A stretch of DNA of 64,000 bases from Liquorilactobacillus ghanensis DSM 18630 (GCF_001435235.1 NZ_AZGB01000027.1:62001-126000); one strand, 5' to 3'. Shown: positions 35,050 through 44,184, counted from the first letter of the stretch. The notes: generated from the sequence alone by a model not told the origin. Numbers and translations: made by a program.

Positions 35050-35065
35050 AATAGCTCAATTGCTT

Positions 35066-35716
35066 TCACAGCTGTAAAAAATTTTTAGCTGCTGCTGGAT
35101 CGGCAGCAAGATAATTAGCACCAGCTGCCTGCAGTTCAGTTTTCGTACCAAAACCATATAAGACACCCAGCGAGTCGATCCCCACTTGATTGGCAGCTGC
35201 CATGTCATACTGGCGGTCACCGACCATGATCGTCTTGCGTAATAAATCAATATTTTGCTGTTCCAATGCATAGCGAATAACCGCCGTTTTGTTGGGTCGG
35301 GTACCATCAAGACCGCTGCCGGCTACAAAATCAAAATATTGCCGCAAATTAAAGTGATCTAAAATCCGTTCTGCAAAAACAGTCGGCTTAGAAGTTGCTA
35401 CCAGCAGCTGCTTGCCCTGCGATTTTAAAGCAGACAACAATTCAGGAACTCCTTGGTAAACACGATTCTCAAAAATCCCTGTCTGACTGAATCGTTCGCG
35501 ATATTTATTTACCGCTGCTTGGGCTTGTGCTGGATCCATTCCATAAAATTGCTGAAAAGAATCAATTAATGGCGGTCCAATAAACTTATTCAGCGTTTGT
35601 AAATCAGTAGTTGGAATGGCAAAATGCTGCAGTGCATAAGCAACCGATTTGGTAATTCCTTCACTTGAATCGGTCAAAGTACCATCTAAATCAAATAGAA
35701 TATATTGATAAATCAT
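35066..35716 (-). CDS. HAD-superfamily phosphatase (phosphoglycolate phosphatase-like)
   Basis: A 216-residue HAD hydrolase. Motif I is FDLDGTLTDS (nucleophile Asp), motif II is the Thr in LLVATSKPT, a Lys follows near NKTAV, and motif IV is VGDRQYDM. The cap is the helical subclass I type (about residues 17-80). The group acts on small phosphomonoesters such as phosphoglycolate or pyrophosphate; substrate is not decidable. The start is ATG 35714-35716 after GGAG; the in-frame ATG at 35728 has no ribosome binding site. Confidence 0.86.
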   Translation of the reverse strand: MIYQYILFDLDGTLTDSSEGITKSVAYALQHFAIPTTDLQTLNKFIGPPLIDSFQQFYGMDPAQAQAAVNKYRERFSQTGIFENRVYQGVPELLSALKSQGKQLLVATSKPTVFAERILDHFNLRQYFDFVAGSGLDGTRPNKTAVIRYALEQQNIDLLRKTIMVGDRQYDMAAANQVGIDSLGVLYGFGTKTELQAAGANYLAADPAAAKNFLQL

Positions 35717-35787
35717 CGTTTTCTCCATAATGTTTTTCAGCTTTATCTAAAATACATTCTATACATTTTAAGCAACAATGCCAACTC

Positions 35788-35836
35788 AAAGAAACCGACT
35801 AGAAAATTTAATCGTATTTCTAGCCGGTTTCTTCTA
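35788..35836 (-). terminator. Terminator of the aromatic biosynthesis operon
   Basis: On the minus strand GAAACCGGCTAGAAA pairs with TTTCTAGTCGGTTTC (35791-35805 with 35818-35832). The following T-tract is short, so strength is uncertain. Confidence 0.6.
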
Positions 35837-35882
35837 TTATATAGAGACTTTTCCATCTCGCTTTAAAATAACTAATTGCTGA

Positions 35883-36971
35883 TTATTTTCCTGTCGTTAG
35901 TAATTCTTGCTGGAGCCAAGTAATAATCTGATTTAATGGCCGACGATAAAAATCTGGTTGACCAATTTGTTTTAAATAAATCAGCGTCAACTGCTGGTTA
36001 CTGATTTTCTTGTCATGTTGAAGGGCTTGATAAAACGCTGGTGTTCCTAATTGCGGATCACTAAGCGGCAAGCCGACTGCTTTCAAGCGCACTGCTATTT
36101 GAGCTGTCGTTTTAGCAGCGGTTAAATGCCGGCGTTCAAACAATCGACTCAATTGATAAAGTCCAATCGCTACCGCTTCTCCATGAAATAACCTTCCGGC
36201 AGCCGCTTGTTCAACCGCATGACCCAATGTATGACCGAAATTCAATAACTGGCGCTGATGCGATTCGGTTTCATCGGCTGCTACCACTTGGGCTTTAAAC
36301 CGAACACTGGCTTCGATCAACTCAGCCGCCGCTTGCCTAATAGCTTGATAATTTTCAATGTTACCAGTTAATTGCCAAAAATTACCACCAACTAAGGCGG
36401 CACACTTGACCACTTCACCATAACCTTCTACTAAAGATCTTCTTTTCAAAGTGGTTAACACAGCTGGATCAATTAAAACTAGGTCCGGTTGATAAAAAGT
36501 TCCCACTAGGTTTTTGCCAGTTGGCAAATCAATTGCAGTTTTCCCACCAACGGAACTGTCAACTTGCGCCAGCAAAGATGTCGGGACCTGAATAAAAGCA
36601 ATCCCGCGTAAATAAATTGAAGCTGCCAAACCGGCTAAATCACCGACGACACCACCGCCTAATGCCAGTACCCCATCATGGCGACTAAAATGCCCGGCCG
36701 CTAACTGTTGAATAATTTTTTCTAAAAACTCCCATGACTTACTGGCTTCACCGGCAGGAATCGTTATCAACTGAACCGCAAAGCCGCCTTTTGACAACTG
36801 CTGCTGTACCTTAGCTGCATATAATGGGCCAACATTTTCGTCAGTAATAAGTGCAATTTTTCGTGGTGACCAAACTCGTTGAATTTCACCTAATAAATTA
36901 GCTAATCCCTGCGTAACAATTCTGATTTCATAACTGTGCGACTTGGTCACAACTGGAATTGTTTTTTCCAT
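35883..36971 (-). CDS. aroB: 3-dehydroquinate synthase
   Basis: A 362-residue AroB that converts DAHP to 3-dehydroquinate, using NAD and a divalent metal. Visible features include the NAD-binding GGGVVGDLAG, QVPTSLLAQVDSSVGGKTAID, and the metal/His region FGHTLGHAVEQ. It is the last gene of the tkt-aroE-DAHP synthase-aroB operon, 17 bases after the DAHP synthase gene. The ribosome binding site is weak, so it may depend on upstream translation. Confidence 0.95.
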   Translation of the reverse strand: MEKTIPVVTKSHSYEIRIVTQGLANLLGEIQRVWSPRKIALITDENVGPLYAAKVQQQLSKGGFAVQLITIPAGEASKSWEFLEKIIQQLAAGHFSRHDGVLALGGGVVGDLAGLAASIYLRGIAFIQVPTSLLAQVDSSVGGKTAIDLPTGKNLVGTFYQPDLVLIDPAVLTTLKRRSLVEGYGEVVKCAALVGGNFWQLTGNIENYQAIRQAAAELIEASVRFKAQVVAADETESHQRQLLNFGHTLGHAVEQAAAGRLFHGEAVAIGLYQLSRLFERRHLTAAKTTAQIAVRLKAVGLPLSDPQLGTPAFYQALQHDKKISNQQLTLIYLKQIGQPDFYRRPLNQIITWLQQELLTTGK

Positions 36972-36987
36972 TTTTAAACGCCTACTT

Positions 36988-37971
36988 TCAGTCAGCCATT
37001 AAAGTTCGAATTGCTTGTGCCTGTTGGGTCATTTTCAAGTAAGTATCCGGTTTGAGTGCTTGCGGTCCATCAGATAAAGCTCGTTTTGGATCATCATGAA
37101 TTTCAACCATCAAACCGGCAGCTCCAGCAGCGACCCCCGCCGCTGCCATCGGTGTTACCAAATCCCAACGCCCCACCGCGTGACTAGGATCAGCAATTAC
37201 CGGATAAGGAGTCAGCTGCTGCAAAACGGGAATAGCTGCAACATCAAATGTATTCCGCGTATATTTATTATCAAATGTCCGGATACCGCGTTCAATCAGC
37301 ATAATCTGTTGATTCCCACCGGCAGCAATATATTCGGCCGCATTCAACAAATCATCGATGGTTGCTGACATTCCACGCTTTAATGCCACCGGAATTTTAG
37401 TTTTGCCGACAGCTTTTAATAATGAAAAGTTCTGCATATTACGCGCCCCTATTTGGAAAATATCAGTATACTTGGCTACCAACGGCACATGCTCATCATC
37501 CATGACTTCCGTAACCACATCCATCCCGTTAAGATCAGCCGCTTCACGCAAATATTTTAATCCTGTTTCACCCAAACCTTGAAATGAATACGGTGAAGTT
37601 CGCGGTTTAAAAGCACCACCACGTAAAACGGTTGCCCCGCCTTGTTTGGCAACAGCTGCCATTTTTAAAATATGCTCCCGACTTTCAACCGAACACGGGC
37701 CGGCCATAATAATTAAATGATTATTGTCAATTACCGTGTGTGGCGTTCGGATAACAATATCTTCGGGATGAAATAATCGACTTGATTGAATGGCTGCCGG
37801 TGTATTTTCAATGATCTGAGCTGCTGCTTGAATTTCAGCTGGTAAATCCTGTTTGGCGGCTCCGACCACTGCTACCCGATTTTGCTGAACCAATACCTGC
37901 TTTTTGCCAGCAAATAATTTTTGCAGTTTAGTAATATTTTGGGAAATATCGTTTTTTAAAATAATAATCAT
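36988..37971 (-). CDS. aroF: DAHP synthase (AroF-type I-beta) with N-terminal regulatory domain
   Basis: A 327-residue 3-deoxy-7-phosphoheptulonate synthase, which joins phosphoenolpyruvate and erythrose 4-phosphate. The barrel carries AGPCSVES, GGAFKPRTSPYSFQG, ALKRGM, and ADPSHAVGRWDL. The first 70 or so residues look like the ferredoxin-like domain that gives feedback inhibition by aromatic amino acids in similar enzymes. No chorismate mutase domain is seen. The start is ATG 37969-37971, overlapping the aroE stop as ATGA and preceded by GGAGGAG; the longer frame to 38043 lies within aroE. The symbol follows the Bacillus-type family and is uncertain. Confidence 0.92.
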   Translation of the reverse strand: MIIILKNDISQNITKLQKLFAGKKQVLVQQNRVAVVGAAKQDLPAEIQAAAQIIENTPAAIQSSRLFHPEDIVIRTPHTVIDNNHLIIMAGPCSVESREHILKMAAVAKQGGATVLRGGAFKPRTSPYSFQGLGETGLKYLREAADLNGMDVVTEVMDDEHVPLVAKYTDIFQIGARNMQNFSLLKAVGKTKIPVALKRGMSATIDDLLNAAEYIAAGGNQQIMLIERGIRTFDNKYTRNTFDVAAIPVLQQLTPYPVIADPSHAVGRWDLVTPMAAAGVAAGAAGLMVEIHDDPKRALSDGPQALKPDTYLKMTQQAQAIRTLMAD

Positions 37972-38843
37972 TTTGTTCTCCTCCTGATTTCGGTTACTAA
38001 ATTTTTTCGAACTATCTCGATTGGCATTTTTTTGCCTGTCCAAAATTCAAAAGCTAATGCGCCCTGCCACAATAACATGCCAATGCCATTACAAGAATTG
38101 CAGCCGCGTTGCTGAGCATATTTTAGAAAAGGCGTCACTAAGGGATGATAGATCAGATCATAAACAAATTGCTGCGGCTTTAAATGTTGTAAAACTTCCA
38201 ATGGCAATGGCAGCTGCTGAGCATCCATCCCCTGATCAGTTGCATTGATCACAATTGCACTTTTTTGCAAAGCAGCCAGTAACGCAGCTGTGTCAGCATA
38301 ATTTACTAAGCAATATTCCGTAGACGTTTGGGCAGCCAGTTGATGCAGCCAAGCAGCAATTTTAGTATATGTTTGATTAGGCCGTTTGCAGACATACACT
38401 CGTTTGATATGATAATCAGCGGCAGCGGCAATAATTGCCCGACCAGCTCCACCGGCGCCTAAAATCATAATCGTCTGCGCTGTCAATAATATTTTTTGTT
38501 CCTGCAAATCAGTAAATAATCCAGCACCATCCGTACTGTCACCGATTAAACGACCATTATCATTTCTAATGGTATTAACTGCTGCAATTTTTTGAGCGCG
38601 CGGTGTTAGTTCGTCTAAATATTTAATCGCTTGCTGTTTATAGGGCAATGATAAATTTGCACCACCAAAATTCAAGGCTCTTAAACCGTTGACTGCGTTC
38701 GCAAAATCAGCCGGCAGCACATCAAATGCCAAGTAACAGGCATTTAAATGATTAAACTGAAAACTTAAATTATGCATCAATGGCGACAAACTATGCTGAG
38801 CAGGATGGGCTAAAAAGCCATAAAGCCGCGTCTCACCATTCAT
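37968..38843 (-). CDS. aroE: Shikimate dehydrogenase
   Basis: A 291-residue NADP-dependent shikimate dehydrogenase. The shikimate-binding HSLSPLMHN motif is near the N-terminus, the catalytic Lys is in NLSLPYKQ, the nucleotide fold is GAGGAGRA, and INATDQGM together with GMLLWQGALAFE closes the C-terminus. It sits between tkt and DAHP synthase; the stop overlaps the next start by four bases. A paralogue such as quinate dehydrogenase is possible but less likely in this operon. Confidence 0.93.
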   Translation of the reverse strand: MNGETRLYGFLAHPAQHSLSPLMHNLSFQFNHLNACYLAFDVLPADFANAVNGLRALNFGGANLSLPYKQQAIKYLDELTPRAQKIAAVNTIRNDNGRLIGDSTDGAGLFTDLQEQKILLTAQTIMILGAGGAGRAIIAAAADYHIKRVYVCKRPNQTYTKIAAWLHQLAAQTSTEYCLVNYADTAALLAALQKSAIVINATDQGMDAQQLPLPLEVLQHLKPQQFVYDLIYHPLVTPFLKYAQQRGCNSCNGIGMLLWQGALAFEFWTGKKMPIEIVRKNLVTEIRRRTK

Positions 38844-38859
38844 TTTGAATCACCTCATT

Positions 38860-40875
38860 TTATCCAATTACCGACAATGATTGTTTGTTGGCAGCACGTG
38901 CTTGCTGATAAACCTGAACGATCCGATCGACCGTAAAGCCGGCCGCCTGCATCAGCTCTGGCAGCGAACCACTGATCCCAAAACTTTCGACCCCAACAAC
39001 TTCTCCATCCAAGCCGACATATTTTTCCCAGCCTTGCGGACTGCCTAATTCAATCGCTACCCGGCAACGAACTTGCGGCGGCAGCACCTGAGCTTGGTAC
39101 TTGGCAGACTGACGAGCAAAACGTTCCATAGACGGCAACGAAACAACACTGACATCTTGTCCCAACTGCTGCAACCGCATCTGAACTTGCAAAGCTAAGC
39201 TGACCTCCGATCCGGTCGCCAAAAGAATTCCGGCTGGTTTCAGTCCCTGCTGTGGTGAAATAACATAGCCGCCATGATCAACGCCTTGTTCAGCGGTAAC
39301 TTTTGTATTCGGCAAAACTTCCAGTTGCTGCCGACTTAAAATCAGAATCGTCGGATGATCTATCGAACTAATTGCTTGGTTCCAAGCCGCCATAACTTCA
39401 TTCGGATCAGCTGGTCGAAAAACTTCAACTCCCGGGATCTGCCGCAAGCTCATTAACTGTTCGACTGGTTGGTGAGTTGGACCATCTTCTCCGACTGCTA
39501 AGGAATCATGAGTAAAAACAAAGGTTACCGGTAACTTCTGCAGTGCTGCCAACCGAATCGCCGGACGCAAGTAATCTGAAAAAACTAAGAAGGTTGCACC
39601 AAAAACGTGTAAACCACCGTGCAATGCCATCCCGTTTAAAATAGTTCCTTCACCGAATTCGCGAACTCCAAAAACAATATTACGTCCAGTTGGATCTTCT
39701 GGTGTCATCAACGGGCTATCTTCAATCGTTGTTCGATTAGAGGTTGCCAAATCAGCAGAGCCGCCCACAAAATTATTATCTTGCTGTGCCAAATTTTGAA
39801 TGACCTGATGACTGGTATCGCGGCCTGATTCAGCTCCGTTGTCGTAGCGTGGCAATGTGACCTGTAACTCAGAACGTCCCACTAACAACTGCTTGAATTT
39901 AGCTAAGGCTGTTGGATCAGTTTTCGCTAATGCAGCGACTTGCTGCTGCCATTTTTGAGCCGCCTGCTGTCCACGAATATTAACCATTTTTTGAGCTGCT
40001 TGGGCAACTTCTGGTAACACGGTAAATGGCGGAGCACTCCAAGCCAAATTTTTCCTTAAAGCAGCTAGCCCGTCCGCTCCTAATGGTTGTCCATGGACTT
40101 GATTAGTCCCGGCTGCTGGGGCGCCATATCCGATAGTTGTCCGTACTTCAATCAATGTTGGCGTTGCCGTTTGTTTAGCAGCCGACAAAGCTTGATCGAT
40201 CGCCGCTATATCATTACCATCAGCAACCAAATGCGTATCCCAGCCATAACTGGCAAAACGCTGCCGCACATTAGTTGTAAAGGAGCGCGCTGTTGGTCCA
40301 TCAAGTGAAACATCGTTAGAATCGTACAAAACAATCAACTTATTCAAACGCTGCCTACCAGCAAAGCTGGCTACTTCATGCGAAACGCCTTCCATCAAAT
40401 CACCATCACCAACTAATGCGTAAGTGTAATGATCAACTAGTTTCCCGGCTTGGTTATATTCGGCAGCTAAAAAACGTTCAGCAACTGCCATCCCAACCGC
40501 CATTCCCAATCCTTGTCCTAAAGGTCCAGTCGTAGCTTCAACTCCCGGAACAGCACCATATTCTGGATGACCGGGCGTTCGACTGCCAAACTGACGAAAG
40601 TGTTTTAAATCATCGATCGTTAAATCAAATCCGGCTAAATGCAACATACTGTAAAGCAAGGCTGATCCATGACCCGCTGATAAAACAAATCGATCGCGAT
40701 TAAACCATTGCGGATCACGACTATTGACCCGCAAATGCCGACTCCAAAGACACCACATCATTGGAGCCGCTCCCAGCGGCAAGCCGGGATGACCTGATCC
40801 GGCTCGTTCAATCATTTCAGCACTCAGCATGCGTAAATTATTGATGGCTAATTGGTCTGCTTTTAATACCTTCAT
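38860..40875 (-). CDS. tkt: Transketolase
   Basis: A 671-residue TPP-dependent transketolase with [13 protein letters not shown], the TPP/Mg motif GDGDLMEG followed by the Asn of [30 protein letters not shown] in the pyrimidine domain, and GSEVSLALQ in the C-terminal domain. It interconverts pentose phosphates and makes erythrose 4-phosphate, one of the two DAHP synthase substrates. Being first in the aromatic operon, behind an aromatic attenuator, suggests it serves that pathway specifically. The start is ATG 40873-40875 after GGAGG, five codons inside the longest frame. Confidence 0.95.
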   Translation of the reverse strand: MKVLKADQLAINNLRMLSAEMIERAGSGHPGLPLGAAPMMWCLWSRHLRVNSRDPQWFNRDRFVLSAGHGSALLYSMLHLAGFDLTIDDLKHFRQFGSRTPGHPEYGAVPGVEATTGPLGQGLGMAVGMAVAERFLAAEYNQAGKLVDHYTYALVGDGDLMEGVSHEVASFAGRQRLNKLIVLYDSNDVSLDGPTARSFTTNVRQRFASYGWDTHLVADGNDIAAIDQALSAAKQTATPTLIEVRTTIGYGAPAAGTNQVHGQPLGADGLAALRKNLAWSAPPFTVLPEVAQAAQKMVNIRGQQAAQKWQQQVAALAKTDPTALAKFKQLLVGRSELQVTLPRYDNGAESGRDTSHQVIQNLAQQDNNFVGGSADLATSNRTTIEDSPLMTPEDPTGRNIVFGVREFGEGTILNGMALHGGLHVFGATFLVFSDYLRPAIRLAALQKLPVTFVFTHDSLAVGEDGPTHQPVEQLMSLRQIPGVEVFRPADPNEVMAAWNQAISSIDHPTILILSRQQLEVLPNTKVTAEQGVDHGGYVISPQQGLKPAGILLATGSEVSLALQVQMRLQQLGQDVSVVSLPSMERFARQSAKYQAQVLPPQVRCRVAIELGSPQGWEKYVGLDGEVVGVESFGISGSLPELMQAAGFTVDRIVQVYQQARAANKQSLSVIG

Positions 40876-40910
40876 CAGTGATTCCTCCATTTCCTAATAC
40901 TGCAAACAAC

Positions 40911-40947
40911 AAAAAAAGACTTTTGCAGCCAACACTGCAAAAGCCTT
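40911..40947 (-). terminator. Attenuator terminator ahead of tkt
   Basis: On the minus strand GGCTTTTGCAG (40935-40945) pairs with CTGCAAAAGTC (40918-40928), followed by seven T. It lies between the aromatic leader peptide and tkt, so it can stop transcription before the operon. Confidence 0.85.
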
Positions 40948-41043
40948 TTTCTTTTTTGTCTCGTCCCCTAATGGCCGAATATCAAATAAGAAAAGCCGCA
41001 CAGTGCTGATTGCATCTATGCGACTCCATAATTTCATACAAAA

Positions 41044-41120
41044 ATTACTGGTCACACCCGATGCGGGAACGTAATGCCCGCATCAAATGTGATCCGGACA
41101 CTACTTGATAAACCAGTAAT
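41044..41120 (-). promoter_or_regulatory. Competing leader RNA stems in the aromatic attenuator
   Basis: ATTACTGGT, which spans the Tyr-Trp codons of the leader (41112-41120), pairs perfectly over nine bases with ACCAGTAAT (41044-41052). Between them GATGCGGG / CCCGCATC (41077-41084 with 41060-41067) form a strong hairpin, extended by GGATCACAT / GTGTGACC. The two longer pairings compete for the same CC. Exact switching cannot be settled without folding. Confidence 0.6.
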
Positions 41121-41163
41121 AATAAAATCGTTGGCGATCATTAGTTAATTTTTGCAAATTCAT
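41101..41163 (-). CDS. Aromatic leader peptide (20 residues) controlling the tkt-aro operon
   Basis: The frame MNLQKLTNDRQRFYYYWFIK starts at ATG 41161-41163, nine bases after AAGGAG, and stops at TAG 41101-41103. Six of eight residues near the end are consecutive aromatic codons (Phe-Tyr-Tyr-Tyr-Trp-Phe), covering all three end products of the pathway encoded downstream. It has its own consensus promoter and is followed by alternative stems and a terminator, the layout of classical amino-acid attenuation. It is not a T-box: there is no GGTGGNACCGCG element. Confidence 0.85.
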   Translation of the reverse strand: MNLQKLTNDRQRFYYYWFIK

Positions 41164-41223
41164 TATGGCATTCTCCTTAAATTGATAACAAAATATAAGA
41201 TAACGTTAATGTTGAATAAGTTG

Positions 41224-41252
41224 ATTCTAACTTGTCAGTTATTAAATGTCAA
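41224..41252 (-). promoter_or_regulatory. Promoter of the aromatic leader and tkt-aro operon
   Basis: Consensus TTGACA (41247-41252) and TAGAAT (41224-41229) are separated by 17 bases, between the aroD stop and the leader peptide. Confidence 0.8.
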
Positions 41253-41282
41253 TCATTTTCAAAAAATATTTTTTTAAAGCAA

Positions 41283-42047
41283 TTATTTATTCTGAGCATC
41301 CAATTGCAATTCGTTTAATAAGCTGCGCAATGTCTGTGCCGGAATTTGTCCAGGAGCTGATGCTGACCCGACACTGCCAAAAGTTAGTACTGAACCAAAA
41401 AGCTCACCACTTAAACGAGTTATTTTGCCAAGATCTCCCATCGCCATGGTAATCAACGGCAGCGGCAAGCATTCAGTTGCCATATGAGTTGCTGTTAACA
41501 ATGTCAGCACATCAGCCGCTGAGTGCGGCATAACAGCAACTTTAGCAATATCAGCCTGCAAGTCATTCATCAGCGTCAAGCGAGCTACTAATTTTGCTTC
41601 GGGTGGTGTTGCTTGAAAATCATGATTACTCAAAATAACTGGCAAATTTTGCTGGTGAGCTGCTTGAATAGTTTCAATGACATTTTGACGTGAACGAGCA
41701 ACCTCAATATCAATTGCATCGCTAAGCTGCTGATCAATTAATTGTCGCAACAAAATAAAATACTGTGCTGTACTTAAAGGCCGCACGCCGCCTTCAGCTT
41801 GTGTGCGAAATGTCAGCAGCAGCGGTGTTGGTAATATTTGGCGCAATTTAGCCGCCAATTGACTGACCGTCGTAATTTCTAAAACATCTTGAAAATAATC
41901 CAGTCGCCATTCAACCAAATCCGGTCGAACTGCGGCAATTTGCTGTGCTTGCTGCAACACTTCATTTTGATTTTTTCCAGTCAATGACACCGCAATCTTG
42001 GGTTTGCCGCTGCCTAAAGTTAAATTGCCAATCTTTACTGATTTCAT
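41283..42047 (-). CDS. aroD: 3-dehydroquinate dehydratase, type I
   Basis: A 254-residue class I dehydroquinase that dehydrates 3-dehydroquinate through a Schiff base. Visible features are EWRLDYF, the DIEVA motif, ILSNHDFQATP with the catalytic His, the Schiff-base Lys in IAKVAVMP, and SAPGQIPAQTL at the substrate-closing loop. It lies upstream of the leader-controlled aromatic genes on the same strand, but the attenuator promoter comes after it, so aroD is at least partly outside that control. Confidence 0.94.
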   Translation of the reverse strand: MKSVKIGNLTLGSGKPKIAVSLTGKNQNEVLQQAQQIAAVRPDLVEWRLDYFQDVLEITTVSQLAAKLRQILPTPLLLTFRTQAEGGVRPLSTAQYFILLRQLIDQQLSDAIDIEVARSRQNVIETIQAAHQQNLPVILSNHDFQATPPEAKLVARLTLMNDLQADIAKVAVMPHSAADVLTLLTATHMATECLPLPLITMAMGDLGKITRLSGELFGSVLTFGSVGSASAPGQIPAQTLRSLLNELQLDAQNK

Positions 42048-42603
42048 AAAAACCGCCTTAAAATATTTTTTGGTTATTCATATGATAGTCCAAGAACTTA
42101 AAATATACTAGTAATGATTTAAGTTCTTTTGAATTCTCACTCGGCATTCAAATTCTGTTATTTGAGATCATCAACATACCTGTTAACCTCGTCTTTTTGA
42201 TTTTGTGCAGATAGTATTGTTTTAGCAGTTGCTGTCCTACAACACATCGAACCAGCTTGTAAAAATCACCTGACAAATTTACGGAATCATAAAATATATT
42301 TAATCTAGATTATGACTTATTTTAATTCAAAAGTAAAACTTCTAATCAGCAGTATCCAGCTAATTTAGTTCATACAATAGCAGATTCTTATTTTTCGGTC
42401 TTTTACTAGATTACAAACAGGCTATCCATTCTGATTAAGAACAAACAGCCTGTAAATATAACCAATTTATTTTACAATTTTATTCACTTTTTTAACAGCT
42501 GATCTGTTTAGAAAAATTAAAGCTTCTTGATTTTTTTAAGGTAAAGTGGTGAATCTTACCATTTATCACTTGTATGCCATGCTTATTTAGAATCACTAAC
42601 TAA
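42048..42603. other. Intergenic stretch, no gene recognised
   Basis: About 550 AT-rich bases mark the junction between the aromatic genes and the restriction island. The only structure I see is an inverted pair ACAGGCT (42417-42423) / AGCCTGT (42447-42453). A short open frame on the minus strand near 42165-42260 has no properly spaced ribosome binding site. Confidence 0.5.
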
Positions 42604-42668
42604 TTTTGTCAGGAGTATTTAAATAACTCAGTTCAGTCCCTATTTAACAAGAAAAAAACTAAGAACGC

Positions 42669-42687
42669 TGCTTGGGAACAGCGTAAG
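42669..42687 (+). repeat. 19-bp inverted repeat, copy in the silent hsdS cassette
   Basis: TGCTTGGGAACAGCGTAAG is identical to the complement of 45388-45406 inside the active hsdS, and sits in the same codon phase (A-W-E-Q-R-K). Flanking bases diverge immediately. Confidence 0.85.
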
Positions 42688-43170
42688 GTTGGCGATACTT
42701 TTATCGAACGTTCAGAAAGAAATAAGGAAGGTGAATTAATTTCTGTTACAATTAATTTTGGAGTTGTAAAAGCAAACAAGTTGAATAGGAAAGATAATTC
42801 AAGCAATGATAAATCAAATTATAAAGAAGTTAAAGTCGGAGATATTGCGTATAACTCAATGAGAATGTGGCAAGGAGCAAGTGGCTACTCTCCTTATAAT
42901 GGGATTCTTAGTCCTGCTTATACTGTGATTACTCCCAAAAAAGGTGTATACTCTAAATTTTTTTCTTATGATTTTAAGCGTTATGATATGATTCAAACAT
43001 TCAAAAGAAATTCGCAAGGATTAACATCTGATACTTGGAATTTAAAATTTTCAACGCTCAAATCAGTTAAAGTTAGGTTTCCTTCTTTTAATGAACAACA
43101 AAAAATCAGCATCTTCTTCCAACAGTTTGACAATCTCATCACCCTTCAGCAATGCAAGCTAGACAAACTC

Positions 43171-43190
43171 AAAGAACTAAAAAAAGCTTA
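43171..43190 (+). repeat. 20-bp inverted repeat in the C-terminal hsdS region, silent copy
   Basis: AAAGAACTAAAAAAAGCTTA is identical to the complement of 44873-44892 in the active hsdS. It encodes the conserved C-terminal helix K-E-L-K-K-A, so conservation could be functional as well as recombinational. Confidence 0.65.
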
Positions 43191-43215
43191 CTTGCAACAA
43201 ATGTTTATTTAATCA

Positions 43216-43256
43216 GTAAAAGCACTCAAATGAAAATTTCACTTGAGTGCTTTTCT
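43216..43256. terminator. Bidirectional terminator between silent hsdS and the recombinase gene
   Basis: AAAAGCACTCAA (43218-43229) pairs with TTGAGTGCTTTT (43243-43254), with A/T-rich flanks for both converging frames. Confidence 0.8.
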
Positions 43257-43257
43257 T

Positions 43258-44184
43258 TTACATCAAAACTGACATTTCATGCATAATTTTATCGTTATCT
43301 TGTGATTCAAGTTCGTTGATAATGTGCAAATACGTTTTTTGAGTAGTGGTAATACTTGAGTGACCTAATCTTTTAGCAACAGTTGCAATTGAAACACCCG
43401 CAAATAGCAAAAGCGAGGCATGAGTGTGACGTAAACCATGAATCGTTATTACTGGAACTTTCGCTTGTTTACATAGTATGGTCAGCCGATGATTGATAGT
43501 TGAATTAAAAACTCGACCGTTAACAAATATTGGTTTCCCTGAAGGAAGATTTTGAATTAGTTTTGAGAACTGACTTGCTAATTTCAAATCAAGTTTAACT
43601 TTTCTGACTGAAGAAGTATTTTTAGTTGGTTGAAAGCCACCACTAGCTTGGCGATAATTCCAAGTTTTATTAATCGTCAACTGACCCTTTTCAAAATCGA
43701 AATCTTCTGGGGTAACACCTAATCCTTCAGCAAAACGGATTCCTGTTTTAGCAACCAATAAAATAAACCAATCCCAGTTCAAATTTGTTTTTAAATTAAG
43801 ATTTTTAATTACAAGCTGCAGTTGTGCTTGACTTAAATACTTTAATTTTTTAGGTCGAGGTTTTCTCCCTTTAATAATTACTTTACGAGCAGGATTTGTA
43901 TCAATCAAACCATCATCTAAAGCATCTAAAATTGCACTTTTAACTTGATGATGAAAATCAATCGTTGTCTGCCGCTCGTGATCAATTGCGTAGTCATTAA
44001 TTAATTTTTGATAAGTACGACGATTTAGTTGATTTAATTTTAGAGTCGGTGCGAGTGCTCTTAACCAGTGAAGCGTTAAGTAATATTTGTCTAATGTGAC
44101 TTCGCGAACTGCATTAATTTTATATAATCCAATCCATTCTGCATAATAACGATAAAAAAGTTGTGTTGACTTTTTTGAAATCAT
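43258..44184 (-). CDS. Tyrosine recombinase (XerC/D-like), likely hsdS invertase
   Basis: A 308-residue tyrosine recombinase. An N-terminal SAM-like DNA-binding region (residues about 10-95) precedes the catalytic domain with Arg150 (TGIRFAEGLG), HGLRH (His249, Arg252), LGHSS (His275) and the nucleophile Tyr285 (QKTYLHI). All catalytic residues are present. It lies between the active hsdS and the inverted hsdS cassette. In streptococci and lactobacilli recombinases in this position invert hsdS segments. A phage-type integrase is the alternative, but no other phage genes are near. The start is ATG 44182-44184 after GGAGGA. Confidence 0.9.
   Translation of the reverse strand: MISKKSTQLFYRYYAEWIGLYKINAVREVTLDKYYLTLHWLRALAPTLKLNQLNRRTYQKLINDYAIDHERQTTIDFHHQVKSAILDALDDGLIDTNPARKVIIKGRKPRPKKLKYLSQAQLQLVIKNLNLKTNLNWDWFILLVAKTGIRFAEGLGVTPEDFDFEKGQLTINKTWNYRQASGGFQPTKNTSSVRKVKLDLKLASQFSKLIQNLPSGKPIFVNGRVFNSTINHRLTILCKQAKVPVITIHGLRHTHASLLLFAGVSIATVAKRLGHSSITTTQKTYLHIINELESQDNDKIMHEMSVLM

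Larger units (their letters stand above)
42604..43212 (+). pseudogene. hsdS: Silent, promoterless hsdS cassette (inverted 3' half)
   Basis: The plus-strand frame is open from 42604 and homologous to HsdS from AAWEQRKVGDTF (about 42667) to the C-terminus (EQQKISIFFQQFDNLIT, ending LKKAYLQQMFI). It contains one target-recognition domain and the C-terminal conserved helix but no N-terminal half, no ATG and no ribosome binding site. A TTG at 42781 falls inside the domain and is not a sensible start. Its TRD differs from both TRDs of the complete hsdS. It faces the complete gene and shares exact inverted repeats with it, so it looks like a storage cassette rather than decay. Confidence 0.82.

Noticed and set aside
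40911-41252. T-box upstream of tkt
   Set aside because: There is a leader and terminator, but no GGTGGNACCGCG element or stem I motifs; the aromatic leader peptide explains the region better.
42165-42260. Short minus-strand frame (about 29 codons) reading through CCRTATAKTILSAQNQKDEV
   Set aside because: No correctly spaced ribosome binding site and no promoter; it may be a decayed fragment but nothing supports a gene.
42781-43212. Separate gene starting with TTG at 42781
   Set aside because: The homology to HsdS continues upstream in the same frame to about 42667, so this would start in the middle of a TRD. It is described as a silent cassette instead.
43258-44184. Prophage remnant marked by the integrase
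   Set aside because: No attachment-site duplication, phage regulator or structural gene is visible. The location between inverted hsdS copies fits an invertase.
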